Assembly (NCBI GenBank): GCA_963581225.1
Contig: CAUZMW010000003.1
Span: forward strand, 1-44,194
DNA length: 44,194 bases
DNA from: SMWC01 sp963581225
GTDB lineage: Bacteria; Pseudomonadota; Gammaproteobacteria; Steroidobacterales; Rariloculaceae
Direction of reading: 5' to 3'
The position numbers and the translations under genes are program-made. The notes beneath the pieces were generated by a model. The model saw only the letters and a program-made list of their open reading frames with translations, made no database searches and was not told where the DNA came from. Shown piece after piece: positions 1 through 8,059 of the stretch; positions within the stretch are counted from its first letter, which is position 1, and every line of letters starts with the position of its first letter.

Positions 1-1
1 G

Positions 2-529
2 ACCCGGACGCCGTCGGGCCAACCGCCTTTGCTCATCGACATGGCGATCCCGGCCGACATTGACCCGGAGGCCTGCGCGCAGCTCGATATCGAGCGCATC
101 GGCATGGATCGCATCACCCTCGAAGCCAAGACCAACCGCGGGGCGCGCCTGATCGAAGCGGCGCAAGCGCGCGAACTCGTCGACGAGGCCTTGTTAAGAC
201 TGCGCGATCGTTTCGCCGAGCGTGTCTACGGCCCGCTATTCGGCGCGCTGCAACAACGTTACCGGCATACGGCCCAGGAAGGCGTACAGCGACTGCTGAA
301 GAAGGAACTGAAAGGACTCGGCGTCGAAGAACGCGAAGCGATCGAGACCTGGACCGAAGTGCTGGCGCGGCGGTTCGCGCACATCCCCTGTCTCGGCCTG
401 CGCGGACTCCTCTATAACGGCCCCGACGGTTCACTGGACGCGTTCCTCGACGGCCTCGATCCCGAGTTCGCCGACGAATTGCGCCAGGCACTCGAACAGG
501 CATCGACACCAAAGCGGGCGGCGGGCTGA
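2..529 (+). CDS. hemA: Glutamyl-tRNA reductase, C-terminal part (5' end outside window)
   Basis: The frame is open from the first bases of the window, so only the last ~175 residues are visible. They begin with the conserved segment PPLLIDMAIPADIDPE, which follows the NADPH-binding domain in glutamyl-tRNA reductases. A long helical stretch rich in Arg and Leu then matches the dimerisation domain, and it includes LARRFAHIPCLGLRGLL, like the family's conserved C-terminal helix. The enzyme reduces glutamyl-tRNA to glutamate-1-semialdehyde in the cytoplasm, the first committed step of the C5 route to haem. The catalytic Cys and the NADPH fold lie upstream and cannot be checked. The stop TGA shares its last base with the hemC ATG, which implies translational coupling. 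The presence of hemL downstream supports the C5 route. Confidence 0.85.
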   Translation, partial: TRTPSGQPPLLIDMAIPADIDPEACAQLDIERIGMDRITLEAKTNRGARLIEAAQARELVDEALLRLRDRFAERVYGPLFGALQQRYRHTAQEGVQRLLKKELKGLGVEEREAIETWTEVLARRFAHIPCLGLRGLLYNGPDGSLDAFLDGLDPEFADELRQALEQASTPKRAAG

Positions 530-1449
530 TGAAGATACGAATCGGCACGCGCGGCTCGCATCTAGCGCGCACCCAGGCTACAACCATAGCGACCGAACTC
601 GCCGAACTCGGCCACGAGACGGAGCTCGTCATCATCAGCACGGCCGGCGACCTGTCCGACGCGCCGAGTTTCGGCGCGATCGGCCCAACCGGCGTCTTCG
701 TACGCGAGATCGAACAGGCGTTACTCGACGATGCCGTCGACGTGGCCGTCCATTCGTTCAAGGACCTGCCGACCGAATCGCCTCCCGAACTCGTCATCGC
801 GGCGATACCGCAGCGCCACGACGAGGCGGACACGCTCATCATGACGCACGAAGCGAAGGCGGAGAAGCCCGGAAGCGTACCGATAAAAGACGGCGCGCGC
901 GTCGGCACCTCCTCCGCGCGGCGCCAGGCCTGGCTCAAACATCTTCGTCCCGATCTTCAGATCGAGCCACTACGCGGTAACGTACCGACGCGCATCGGCC
1001 GCCTGAACGACGACTTCGACGGCATCATACTTGCCGCTGCGGGGGTCACCCGGCTGCAGAAATCGGCGCTCGACGATCGTCCCGATCTCGATCTCGACGA
1101 GCGTATCCTCTGGCGACTCGACCCCAAGACGTTCGTACCCGCACCCGCGCAAGGTGCACTGGCGCTGCAGTGCCGCGCGGCGGACACGGAGGTTACCAGC
1201 GCGCTCACTATCCTGGGCCATGGCCCGACGCAACTTCATGTCGCCATTGAGCGCGCGTTGCTGATCCGCGTCGAAGGCAGTTGCGATCTCGCCTTCGGCG
1301 CCTATTGCGGGGAATCGAGTCGCGGCGACGGCACACTCGAACTCGTCGCCATGCTGGAGCACGATGACAGACTCATCGTCGCCAAGACTCACGGCAAGGA
1401 CCCCCACGCGCTCGTCGATATGGCCTGGGAAACACTGCAAGACCCATGA
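529..1449 (+). CDS. hemC: Hydroxymethylbilane synthase (porphobilinogen deaminase)
   Basis: A 306-residue protein of normal family length, starting IRIGTRGSHLARTQA like the conserved N-terminus. It polymerises four porphobilinogen units into hydroxymethylbilane in the cytoplasm. Visible signatures are the substrate-contact stretches VHSFKDLPT and GTSSARRQAWL, the PAPAQGALALQCR motif, and VEGSCDLAFGAYC, which holds the Cys (residue 252) that should carry the dipyrromethane cofactor. It overlaps hemA by one base and hemD by four bases (ATGA), so it lies inside one continuous haem operon. No unusual features were seen. Confidence 0.96.
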   Translation: MKIRIGTRGSHLARTQATTIATELAELGHETELVIISTAGDLSDAPSFGAIGPTGVFVREIEQALLDDAVDVAVHSFKDLPTESPPELVIAAIPQRHDEADTLIMTHEAKAEKPGSVPIKDGARVGTSSARRQAWLKHLRPDLQIEPLRGNVPTRIGRLNDDFDGIILAAAGVTRLQKSALDDRPDLDLDERILWRLDPKTFVPAPAQGALALQCRAADTEVTSALTILGHGPTQLHVAIERALLIRVEGSCDLAFGAYCGESSRGDGTLELVAMLEHDDRLIVAKTHGKDPHALVDMAWETLQDP

Positions 1450-2180
1450 ACGAGCTATCCGGACAGAGTGTGCTTCTCACGCGCAGCGAGGATGACTGCG
1501 CGGACTGGGCGCAGGAACTCGAAGCGATGGGCGCTACGGCTGTGATACTGCCGTGTATACGTAGCGAGCAGATCGACACCGCCGAACTTCGCGAGCGAAT
1601 CTCGGCCAGCTTGCCGCGTACCGACTGGCTCGTATTCACATCGAAGCGCGGCGTCGCAGCCTTCGTCGCGTTACATGGCGAGCCACTGCCCGATATCATC
1701 GGTATTGCCGTCATCGGACCGACGACCGCCGACGCGGCCGTCATCGCGTTCGGCCGCGCGGACCTCGTCAGCGAGGTGGGCACGGCCGAATCGTTGGCGC
1801 AGGCACTCGAGACGCACCTCACCGAACCCAACGCGCAGATCTTGATTGCCGTGGCGGAGAATGCAGGTTACACAATCGAGGATACGCTGCGTGCGGCCGG
1901 TGCGTACTGCACGCGGCTCGAGGTCTATCGAACCGTGGCGGCCGACGAGCTGACGCCGAAACAGGCGCTTTCGACATTCGATGCGGATAATGTATTTCTC
2001 GCGAGCCCTTCGGCGGTAACGGGTTTTACGAATCAGGTCGAATTGGACACACCGGCCGCGATCTTTACGATCGGACCGGCCACGAGCGAAGCGGCGCTGG
2101 ACGCCGGCCTCGAGGTGACGGGACAGGCGAGAAGCTCGGGGATCGAAGGATTGATGGAGGCGATGAGATGCGCGATATAG
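1446..2180 (+). CDS. hemD: Uroporphyrinogen-III synthase
   Basis: A 244-residue protein of normal HemD length. The family is poorly conserved, so the call rests on the opening GQSVLLTRSEDDCADWAQELEAMG, shortened here to its start GQSVLLTRSE, on the segment TDWLVFTSKRGVAAF, on FLASPSAVTGF and on the position directly after hemC. The enzyme cyclises hydroxymethylbilane with inversion of ring D to give uroporphyrinogen III, the branch point to both haem and sirohaem (cysG is also in this window). The start ATG overlaps the hemC stop as ATGA, and the 3' end overlaps hemB by 13 bp. Confidence 0.88.
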   Translation: MNELSGQSVLLTRSEDDCADWAQELEAMGATAVILPCIRSEQIDTAELRERISASLPRTDWLVFTSKRGVAAFVALHGEPLPDIIGIAVIGPTTADAAVIAFGRADLVSEVGTAESLAQALETHLTEPNAQILIAVAENAGYTIEDTLRAAGAYCTRLEVYRTVAADELTPKQALSTFDADNVFLASPSAVTGFTNQVELDTPAAIFTIGPATSEAALDAGLEVTGQARSSGIEGLMEAMRCAI

Positions 2181-3172
2181 ATGTCACTACGCCGGGACGC
2201 ACGCGGCCGCGGCGCCTGCGCCAGACCCAGGCGATGCGCGACCTCGTCGCCGAGACGCACATCGCGCCGTCGCAGTTTATCGTGCCGCGTTTCGTGCTGC
2301 CTGCCGAGAAGGCCGAGGATCCGATCCCGTCGCTGCCCGGGCTCGCGCAACTGGGGCTCGATAATCTCGTCGCCGAAGTCGGCGTGGATCTCAAGCTCGG
2401 CATCCGTGCCGTGCTGTTATTCGGTCATCCCAAGGACGACGCGACCAAGACGCCGGATGGGCAACTCGCCTGGGATACGAACGGCGCGGTGCAACGAGCC
2501 GTCGCGCGGCTGAAAACCGCGTACGGCGACGACCTCATCGTCATGACCGATGTGTGCCTGTGCGCTTACACCGATCACGGCCATTGCGGGCTCGTCGAGG
2601 GCGAGCGCGTCGTCAACGATGCCTCGTTGGAGCCGATTGTCAGGACGGCGCTCAGCCATGCCGAAGCCGGCGCCGATGTCGTCGCGCCCTCGGACATGAT
2701 GGACGGCCGCATCGCAGCCATCCGCGACGGGCTCGACGATCAGGGTCACGAGAATGTCGCGTTGCTTGCCTACGCCGTGAAGTATGCGTCCGCCTACTAC
2801 GGGCCGTTCCGCGACGCGGCGGACTCGTCGCCACAGCACGGCGACCGGCAGAGTTATCAGATGGATGGGCGTAACATGCTCGAAGCGTTGCGCGAGGCCG
2901 ACCTCGATGAGGCCGAAGGCGCGGACATGCTCATGGTCAAACCGGCGCTCGCTTATCTCGATGTCATCCAGGCGGTACGCGGCACCACGACGCTACCGCT
3001 CTCGGCCTACAACGTCTCGGGCGAATATGCCGCCGTCAAAGCCGCGGCCGAGAGGGGCTGGCTCGACGAGGCGCGGGTCGTGCGCGAGAACCTGTACGCC
3101 ATCCGACGTGCCGGCGCGGACCAGATCATTACCTACCACGCACGCGACGCGCTGCAGGGACGCTGGCTGTGA
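2168..3172 (+). CDS. hemB: Delta-aminolevulinic acid dehydratase (porphobilinogen synthase)
   Basis: A 334-residue protein that condenses two 5-aminolevulinate molecules to porphobilinogen. The zinc-type metal site is visible as DVCLCAYTDHGHC (Cys130, Cys132, Cys140), so this is a Zn-dependent form, not an Asp-rich Mg form. The two active-site lysines are K205 in AYAVKYASAYYGPFR and K258 in MLMVKPALAYLDV. The N-terminus RPRRLRQTQAMRDLVAET is typical. The ATG lies inside the end of hemD and the stop TGA overlaps the hemL GTG, consistent with a coupled operon. Confidence 0.97.
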   Translation: MRDIDVTTPGRTRPRRLRQTQAMRDLVAETHIAPSQFIVPRFVLPAEKAEDPIPSLPGLAQLGLDNLVAEVGVDLKLGIRAVLLFGHPKDDATKTPDGQLAWDTNGAVQRAVARLKTAYGDDLIVMTDVCLCAYTDHGHCGLVEGERVVNDASLEPIVRTALSHAEAGADVVAPSDMMDGRIAAIRDGLDDQGHENVALLAYAVKYASAYYGPFRDAADSSPQHGDRQSYQMDGRNMLEALREADLDEAEGADMLMVKPALAYLDVIQAVRGTTTLPLSAYNVSGEYAAVKAAAERGWLDEARVVRENLYAIRRAGADQIITYHARDALQGRWL

Positions 3173-4485
3173 CCGACGGTTCCGCGGACTGGTTCGCCAA
3201 AGCGCAACAATTCTTGCCGGGCGGCGTGAGTTCGCCCGTGCGCGCGTTCGGCGCCGTCGGCGGCACACCGCCCGTGATCCGTTCGGCAAGTGGCGCCGAG
3301 ATCACCGACGAAGACGGCCGCACCTATCTCGACTTCGTCGGCTCCTGGGGCCCGCTCATCTTAGGCCACGCCCACCCCGAGATCGTCGAGGCTGTCAGCG
3401 AGGCAGCGAAACGCGGCATGTCTTTCGGCGCGCCGTGCCGCGCCGAGATCGAACTCGCTGAGACGGTCGTCCATTCCTACCCCGGTATCGAACAGGTGCG
3501 CTTCGTGTCTTCCGGTACCGAGGCGGTCATGAGCGCCGTGCGCCTGGCCCGCGGCGCAACCGGCCGCGACCTCATCGTCAAGTTTTCGGGCTGTTACCAC
3601 GGTCATATGGATGCGCTGCTGGTAGCCGCGGGTTCCGGACTCGCGACCTTCGGCCGGCCATCGTCCGAAGGCGTTCCCGAGAACTTCACCAACTTAACGC
3701 GGGTGCTCGAGCTCGACGATGACGAAGCACTGGTCGATCTATTCCGTACCGAAGGGGCACGTATCGCGGCGGTCATCATCGAGCCCGTCCCCGCAAACAA
3801 CGGCCTGCTGTTACAGCGCCCCGATTTTCTGGCTCTGCTGCGCGCACAGTGCAGCGAACACGGCGCGCTGTTGATATTCGATGAAGTGATTTCCGGGTTT
3901 CGACTCGGCGCGGGCGGCGCGGCCGAATACTACGGCGTCACGCCCGACATCGCGACGTTCGGCAAAGTCATCGGCGGCGGCATGCCGGTCGGCGCATTCG
4001 CGTCCACGGCCGACGTCATGCGGCATCTCGCGCCCCTGGGCGGCGTCTATCAAGCCGGCACGTTGTCGGGTAACCCCGTCGCCATGGCCGCGGGCTTGGC
4101 GACATTGAAGATTCTTGAAGAGACCGACGGCTGGCAACAACTCGAGGCGCGCGGCCAGTATCTCGAGATCCTGTTGAATCCCGTGCTCGAGGCGGCGCCC
4201 ATCGAGGCGACGCTGAGCCGCGTGGGCTCGATATTCTGGATCACCTGGCACGCCGCCACGCCGCCACGCAGCGCCGGGGCAATCGACGTCGCAGCCGGCG
4301 AGACCTATGCCGGTATTTTCCACGCGTTGCTGGCGCGCGGTGTCGCGCTGGCGCCGTCGGCCTATGAAGTCGGATTTATCTCCCTGGCCCATAGTCGCGA
4401 GGACATCGACCAACTCGCCGCTACACTCGGGCACGTACTCAACGACATCCGCCCCGAGACTTCAGGAGAAGCTCATGATTCTTAG
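3169..4485 (+). CDS. hemL: Glutamate-1-semialdehyde 2,1-aminomutase
   Basis: A 438-residue PLP enzyme that converts glutamate-1-semialdehyde to 5-aminolevulinate, following HemA in the C5 pathway. The N-terminus AKAQQFLPGGVSSPVRAFG is diagnostic. VSSGTEAVMSAVRLAR is the PLP-phosphate loop, LLIFDEVISGFR holds the cofactor Asp, and the Schiff-base lysine is K266 in TFGKVIGGGMPVGAF. The start is GTG at 3169, overlapping the hemB stop (GTGA). The 3' end overlaps the kinase gene that follows by 11 bp, so haem synthesis and the two-component system are transcribed together. Confidence 0.96.
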   Translation: MTDGSADWFAKAQQFLPGGVSSPVRAFGAVGGTPPVIRSASGAEITDEDGRTYLDFVGSWGPLILGHAHPEIVEAVSEAAKRGMSFGAPCRAEIELAETVVHSYPGIEQVRFVSSGTEAVMSAVRLARGATGRDLIVKFSGCYHGHMDALLVAAGSGLATFGRPSSEGVPENFTNLTRVLELDDDEALVDLFRTEGARIAAVIIEPVPANNGLLLQRPDFLALLRAQCSEHGALLIFDEVISGFRLGAGGAAEYYGVTPDIATFGKVIGGGMPVGAFASTADVMRHLAPLGGVYQAGTLSGNPVAMAAGLATLKILEETDGWQQLEARGQYLEILLNPVLEAAPIEATLSRVGSIFWITWHAATPPRSAGAIDVAAGETYAGIFHALLARGVALAPSAYEVGFISLAHSREDIDQLAATLGHVLNDIRPETSGEAHDS

Positions 4486-5560
4486 GCGTGATCCTATCAA
4501 GGCGTTGCAGATCGGCTTCCTCGCCCTTCTGCTAATCTCCATTGCGCAGGTTGCGTGGTGGATCTCGGATTACTTGGACTACACCAGCAGTGTGCACGAT
4601 CAACTCGCATCGCTTTACGAGTCCGATGCGCAGGTCGTGACCGCGTTCTACGCGAACGACACCGATGCCTGGGAAGCTCTGCTGCCGCATCTCGATATTT
4701 TTCCCGAGTTGGGCACGGCGAGCGTCAACGACGAAATCGCTGCCGTGCTCGATAGCGAGACTTCGTCGCGTATCAATCGGCTTGCGTGGGAAGGCGGATT
4801 TTTCTTGCTCGTGTTGCTCGGCGGCCTCACGATCCTGACACGCACGATCCGGCACGATGCGGACTTACGCGCGCGGCAACAAAATTTTCTCGCGGCCGTA
4901 TCGCACGAATTCAAGAGTCCACTGGCGAGCATGCGCCTGTCTGCCGAGACACTGCTGCTAAGGGTCAGTGATCCCGATACGCAACGCCTCGGCAACCGCA
5001 TACTCGACGATGGCGAGCGCCTGCTGCGCATGGTCGACAACCTGCTCGACACCACGCGTCTCGAGGAAGGCCGAATGGAGCTCGCGCCTGAATCCTTACA
5101 GTTCAAGTCTCTGGCTGAGGCAGGCGCCGAGGACCTCGCGGACCGGGCGCGGCACAACGATATCGAGATCCACGTCGACATTGCCGAGGACTTACGCGTC
5201 ATCGCGGATCGCACAACGCTCGAGACCATATTGCGCAACCTGCTCGACAACGCGGTCAAGGCCTGTATCGCGGGGCACGGCCATTCTATTCGGCTGGAAG
5301 CCCGGGAAACCGATGCGCGCATCGAATTCTCGGTCACGGACGACGGCCTCGGCTTTCCCCCCGAAGACGCGGCCATGATCTTCGAGAAATTCTACCGGCT
5401 TGGCGACGAACTGCGCCGCTCCACGCCGGGCTCCGGTCTCGGTCTCTACATCGTCCGGCGGCTCGTCGAGCTTTCCAACGCGAAAATAGTGGCCGAGAGC
5501 GCCGGACCCGGTCAGGGCGCGAAGCTCACCGTGACCTGGCCCGGAACGAGGGCGGCATGA
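4475..5560 (+). CDS. Membrane sensor histidine kinase embedded in haem operon
   Basis: 361 residues from ATG 4475, chosen because AGGAGA lies at 4464-4469 and upstream in-frame codons fall inside hemL. Two hydrophobic segments (about residues 11-30 and 108-127) flank a periplasmic loop of roughly 75 residues that resembles no sensor domain I recognise. The HisKA motif VSHEFKSPLASMR has the phospho-acceptor at His144. The ATP-binding domain shows the N box (ILRNLLDNAVKA), a G1-like VTDDGLGF, an F box (IFEKFYR) and the G2 motif SGLGLYIVRR. It overlaps hemL upstream and the regulator gene downstream (ATGA). A signal linked to haem, iron or redox is an inference from position only. Confidence 0.92.
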   Translation: MILRRDPIKALQIGFLALLLISIAQVAWWISDYLDYTSSVHDQLASLYESDAQVVTAFYANDTDAWEALLPHLDIFPELGTASVNDEIAAVLDSETSSRINRLAWEGGFFLLVLLGGLTILTRTIRHDADLRARQQNFLAAVSHEFKSPLASMRLSAETLLLRVSDPDTQRLGNRILDDGERLLRMVDNLLDTTRLEEGRMELAPESLQFKSLAEAGAEDLADRARHNDIEIHVDIAEDLRVIADRTTLETILRNLLDNAVKACIAGHGHSIRLEARETDARIEFSVTDDGLGFPPEDAAMIFEKFYRLGDELRRSTPGSGLGLYIVRRLVELSNAKIVAESAGPGQGAKLTVTWPGTRAA

Positions 5561-6273
5561 GCCGGCCGCGCGCGCGCATACTCGTTGTCGATGACGAGGA
5601 GCATCTCGCGGATGGCATCTGCGAGAATCTCCAGTCCGAGGGTTATCTCACCGATGTCGCACACGACGGCGAGCAGGGTCTTGCGAAGGTCCGCGCGGGC
5701 TCATTCGACCTGATCCTGCTCGATGTCATGATGCCGAAGCTCGATGGTCTCAAGGTCTGCGAGGAAATCCGCGCGACCGGCCTGCAAACGCCGGTCATGT
5801 TTCTAACCGTCAAAGGCGATCCCTCCGATCGCATCCGCGGACTTGAGGTCGGCGGCGATGACTATCTCGCCAAGCCCTTCCATCTGAAGGAGCTGTTGCT
5901 TCGGGTCACCGCCATCTTGAGACGCAGCAACTGGTACAACCAGAGCACGCCCAGTTTGAGTTTCGGCGGCAACGAGATCGACTTCCAGACCTATCACGCA
6001 CGCGCCTGGGACGGCAGCGAACACGCATTGACGCATAAAGAAGCCATGATCATGAAAGTACTGGCCGAGCAGCTCGGCGTGATTGTGCCGCGCGAGGACA
6101 TCCTCGATAAAGTCTGGGGTTACGAGGTGTACCCGTCGACGCGCACGATCGACAACTTCATCGTGCGTTTACGCCGCCGCTTCGAACGTAACCCAGAAGC
6201 ACCCGAATACTTCCACACGGTGCGCGGCGTCGGCTACCGTTTTACGCAGGAACCGGAGACACCTACCGAATGA
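5557..6273 (+). CDS. OmpR-family response regulator
   Basis: A 238-residue protein with an N-terminal receiver domain (acidic pair Asp12/Asp13, phospho-acceptor Asp56 in LILLDVMMPK, Thr84, Lys106 in YLAKPF) and a C-terminal winged-helix DNA-binding domain (LTHKEAMIMKVLAE ... STRTIDNFIVRLRRRFE ... VRGVGYRF). It is the evident partner of the preceding kinase, whose stop overlaps its ATG. Likely targets include the haem operon itself, but no binding site could be tested because the operon promoter is outside the window. Confidence 0.95.
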   Translation: MSRPRARILVVDDEEHLADGICENLQSEGYLTDVAHDGEQGLAKVRAGSFDLILLDVMMPKLDGLKVCEEIRATGLQTPVMFLTVKGDPSDRIRGLEVGGDDYLAKPFHLKELLLRVTAILRRSNWYNQSTPSLSFGGNEIDFQTYHARAWDGSEHALTHKEAMIMKVLAEQLGVIVPREDILDKVWGYEVYPSTRTIDNFIVRLRRRFERNPEAPEYFHTVRGVGYRFTQEPETPTE

Positions 6274-6283
6274 GTACCGCCAC

Positions 6284-7333
6284 GTGAGCAAGTTGTTGCT
6301 GAAGACAATCAAACGCGAGCCGACCGAGCGCCGGCCGTTATGGATCATGCGCCAGGCCGGCCGCTATCTGCCCGAGTATCGCGAGCTGCGGCAACGATAT
6401 TCGTTTAAGGAACTCTCCGCCGATGCGGACCTGGCGACGGAAGTCACGTTGCTGCCGATGCAGCGCTTCCCACTCGATGCGGCGATTATCTTTGCCGACA
6501 TCATGAGCCCGCTGCCCGCGTTGGGCATCGAGTTCGACTTCGATCCAGGCCCGGTCGTCGCCAACCCGATCCGCGATCAGGCCGGCGTCGATGCGCTGCA
6601 CGATACCGATCCCGAACAAATCGCGCCCGAGGTCATCACCGCACTGCGACAGGTTCGCGCCGAATTGCCCGACGAGACCGCGTTGCTGGGTTTTTGCGGC
6701 GCGCCGTGGACACTGGCTGCCTATCTCGTCGAAGGGCGTGGCGTGAAGGACTTTCCGACATTGCGTGCATTCGCGGCCGCGGAACCCGCCGCGCTCGACA
6801 GCCTGCTCGCGAAGCTTGCCGATCTGATGGTGCACTACCTGATCAACCAGGTGCGCGCCGGCGCCGATGCCGTGCAGATCTTCGACTCCTGGGCCGGCGT
6901 GTTATCGCTGGCCGACTGGGAACGGTTCATACGCCCGCATCTACACGCATTGCTCGAGGCCGCCGGTAACGCGGGCGTGCCGCGGATCCTGTTCCTGCAA
7001 AACGCGCCACACCTGGTAGACGCCTATGCGAGCCTGCCTGCCGAAGTCTTAGGATGCGACTGGCGCGTGGACCTGCCCACGCTGCAGAATCGTTACCAGG
7101 ACCGGCTCGCCGTACAAGGCAATATCGATCCGGCGATCCTGCTCGGCGGTGCCGAGCCGACGAGAGCGGCCGCAAAAGACCTCCTGGAAAACGTCAATGC
7201 CACCGGCCATATCGTCAATCTCGGCCACGGCATCCTGCCGAACACGCCACTCGAGAGCGTCGAGGCCCTGATCGAGGCCGTCCACAACGAACTGGAGCTG
7301 ACGCAACAGCGACCGACGCTGGCCGGAGGTTGA
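6284..7333 (+). CDS. hemE: Uroporphyrinogen decarboxylase
   Basis: 349 residues from GTG 6284, a normal length. The open frame extends further upstream, but that part lies inside the response regulator and does not resemble HemE. The protein starts VSKLLLKTIKREPTERRPLW and continues with the signature IMRQAGRYLPEYRELR. Other conserved segments are FADIMSPLPALGI, GFCGAPWTLAAYLVEG, FDSWAGVLS, GNIDPAILLGG and LGHGILPNTPLE. It removes four acetate carboxyls from uroporphyrinogen III to give coproporphyrinogen III, the last intermediate shared by the two bacterial haem routes. Its stop is one base before the chdC ATG. Confidence 0.96.
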   Translation: MSKLLLKTIKREPTERRPLWIMRQAGRYLPEYRELRQRYSFKELSADADLATEVTLLPMQRFPLDAAIIFADIMSPLPALGIEFDFDPGPVVANPIRDQAGVDALHDTDPEQIAPEVITALRQVRAELPDETALLGFCGAPWTLAAYLVEGRGVKDFPTLRAFAAAEPAALDSLLAKLADLMVHYLINQVRAGADAVQIFDSWAGVLSLADWERFIRPHLHALLEAAGNAGVPRILFLQNAPHLVDAYASLPAEVLGCDWRVDLPTLQNRYQDRLAVQGNIDPAILLGGAEPTRAAAKDLLENVNATGHIVNLGHGILPNTPLESVEALIEAVHNELELTQQRPTLAGG

Positions 7334-7334
7334 A

Positions 7335-8051
7335 ATGAGCGAAGCGCAAACCGAATCACTGGATCTCAGCGAGAAAGGGCTCAAGGACGGCCAACCCACC
7401 TCGCTCGACCGGCGCCTGTTCATGAAGTTCACGGCGTTCACCGGCTGCACCGATGCGACCGCCGCCGGAGCGGCGCTGGCCGCCGTCGGCGTCGAAGGCG
7501 CGATGTATCTCGACGCGAACGATCCGCAAGGCATCGGCTTGGTCGCGATGAACGAGGATCCCGACTACTTCGTTACAACGCTGCGGAAGGTGTTCAACGC
7601 GCCACCGTTCGCGACGCTGACGCACAAGCCCGAATTCGACATGCTCGGCCGAACGTACTCGATCGGCTACGAGCCCGACCTCGAGGATTCGCTCTTTATC
7701 AAGCCGCGCAGCAAGACACTGAACCCGGCGAATGCCTGGGCCGTGTGGTATCCGTTGCAACGTGCCAAATCGTTTCAGACCCTGCCCGACGCGAAGCAGC
7801 GGCAGATCCTCGGCGAGCACGGCACGCTCGCGAAACGCTTCGGCTTCGCCGGGCTCGCGGCCGATGTGCGGCTGGCATGCCACGGTCTCGACAAGAACGA
7901 TAACGACTTCATCATCGGGTTGTTGGGACCGAATCTGTTTCCGCTCTCGGCCGTTGTCCAGCAGATGCGCAAGACAGAACAGACTTCCCAGTACCTCGAC
8001 AGCCTCGGGCCGTTCTTCGTCGGCAAAGTCGCCTGGCAGACCCCAGCGTAA
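7335..8051 (+). CDS. chdC: Coprohaem decarboxylase, chlorite-dismutase-like (ChdC/HemQ)
   Basis: A 238-residue protein with a GGAGG ribosome site at 7325-7329. The C-terminal half matches the ChdC/HemQ branch of the chlorite dismutase superfamily: WYPLQRAKSFQTLP, then EHG, then MRKTEQTSQYLDSLGPFFVG. Tyr139 in WYP corresponds by alignment to the catalytic tyrosine of characterised ChdC proteins, and His162 in GEHG to the proximal haem ligand. The short Tyr-to-His spacing (23 residues) is like actinobacterial forms; the Listeria form has 27. ChdC oxidatively decarboxylates coprohaem III to haem b using peroxide. Being sandwiched between hemE and a coproporphyrin-type ferrochelatase supports ChdC over true chlorite dismutase. 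No signal peptide is present, so it is cytoplasmic. Confidence 0.88.
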   Translation: MSEAQTESLDLSEKGLKDGQPTSLDRRLFMKFTAFTGCTDATAAGAALAAVGVEGAMYLDANDPQGIGLVAMNEDPDYFVTTLRKVFNAPPFATLTHKPEFDMLGRTYSIGYEPDLEDSLFIKPRSKTLNPANAWAVWYPLQRAKSFQTLPDAKQRQILGEHGTLAKRFGFAGLAADVRLACHGLDKNDNDFIIGLLGPNLFPLSAVVQQMRKTEQTSQYLDSLGPFFVGKVAWQTPA

Positions 8052-8059
8052 AAGGAACG

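Noticed and set aside
6083..6283. Extended N-terminus for hemE in the open frame upstream of GTG 6284
   Set aside because: This part lies within the response regulator coding region and its translation does not resemble HemE.
7335..8051. True chlorite dismutase
   Set aside because: The GPFFVG ending, WYP tyrosine and location between hemE and a ferrochelatase fit coprohaem decarboxylase; no perchlorate or chlorate reduction genes are nearby.
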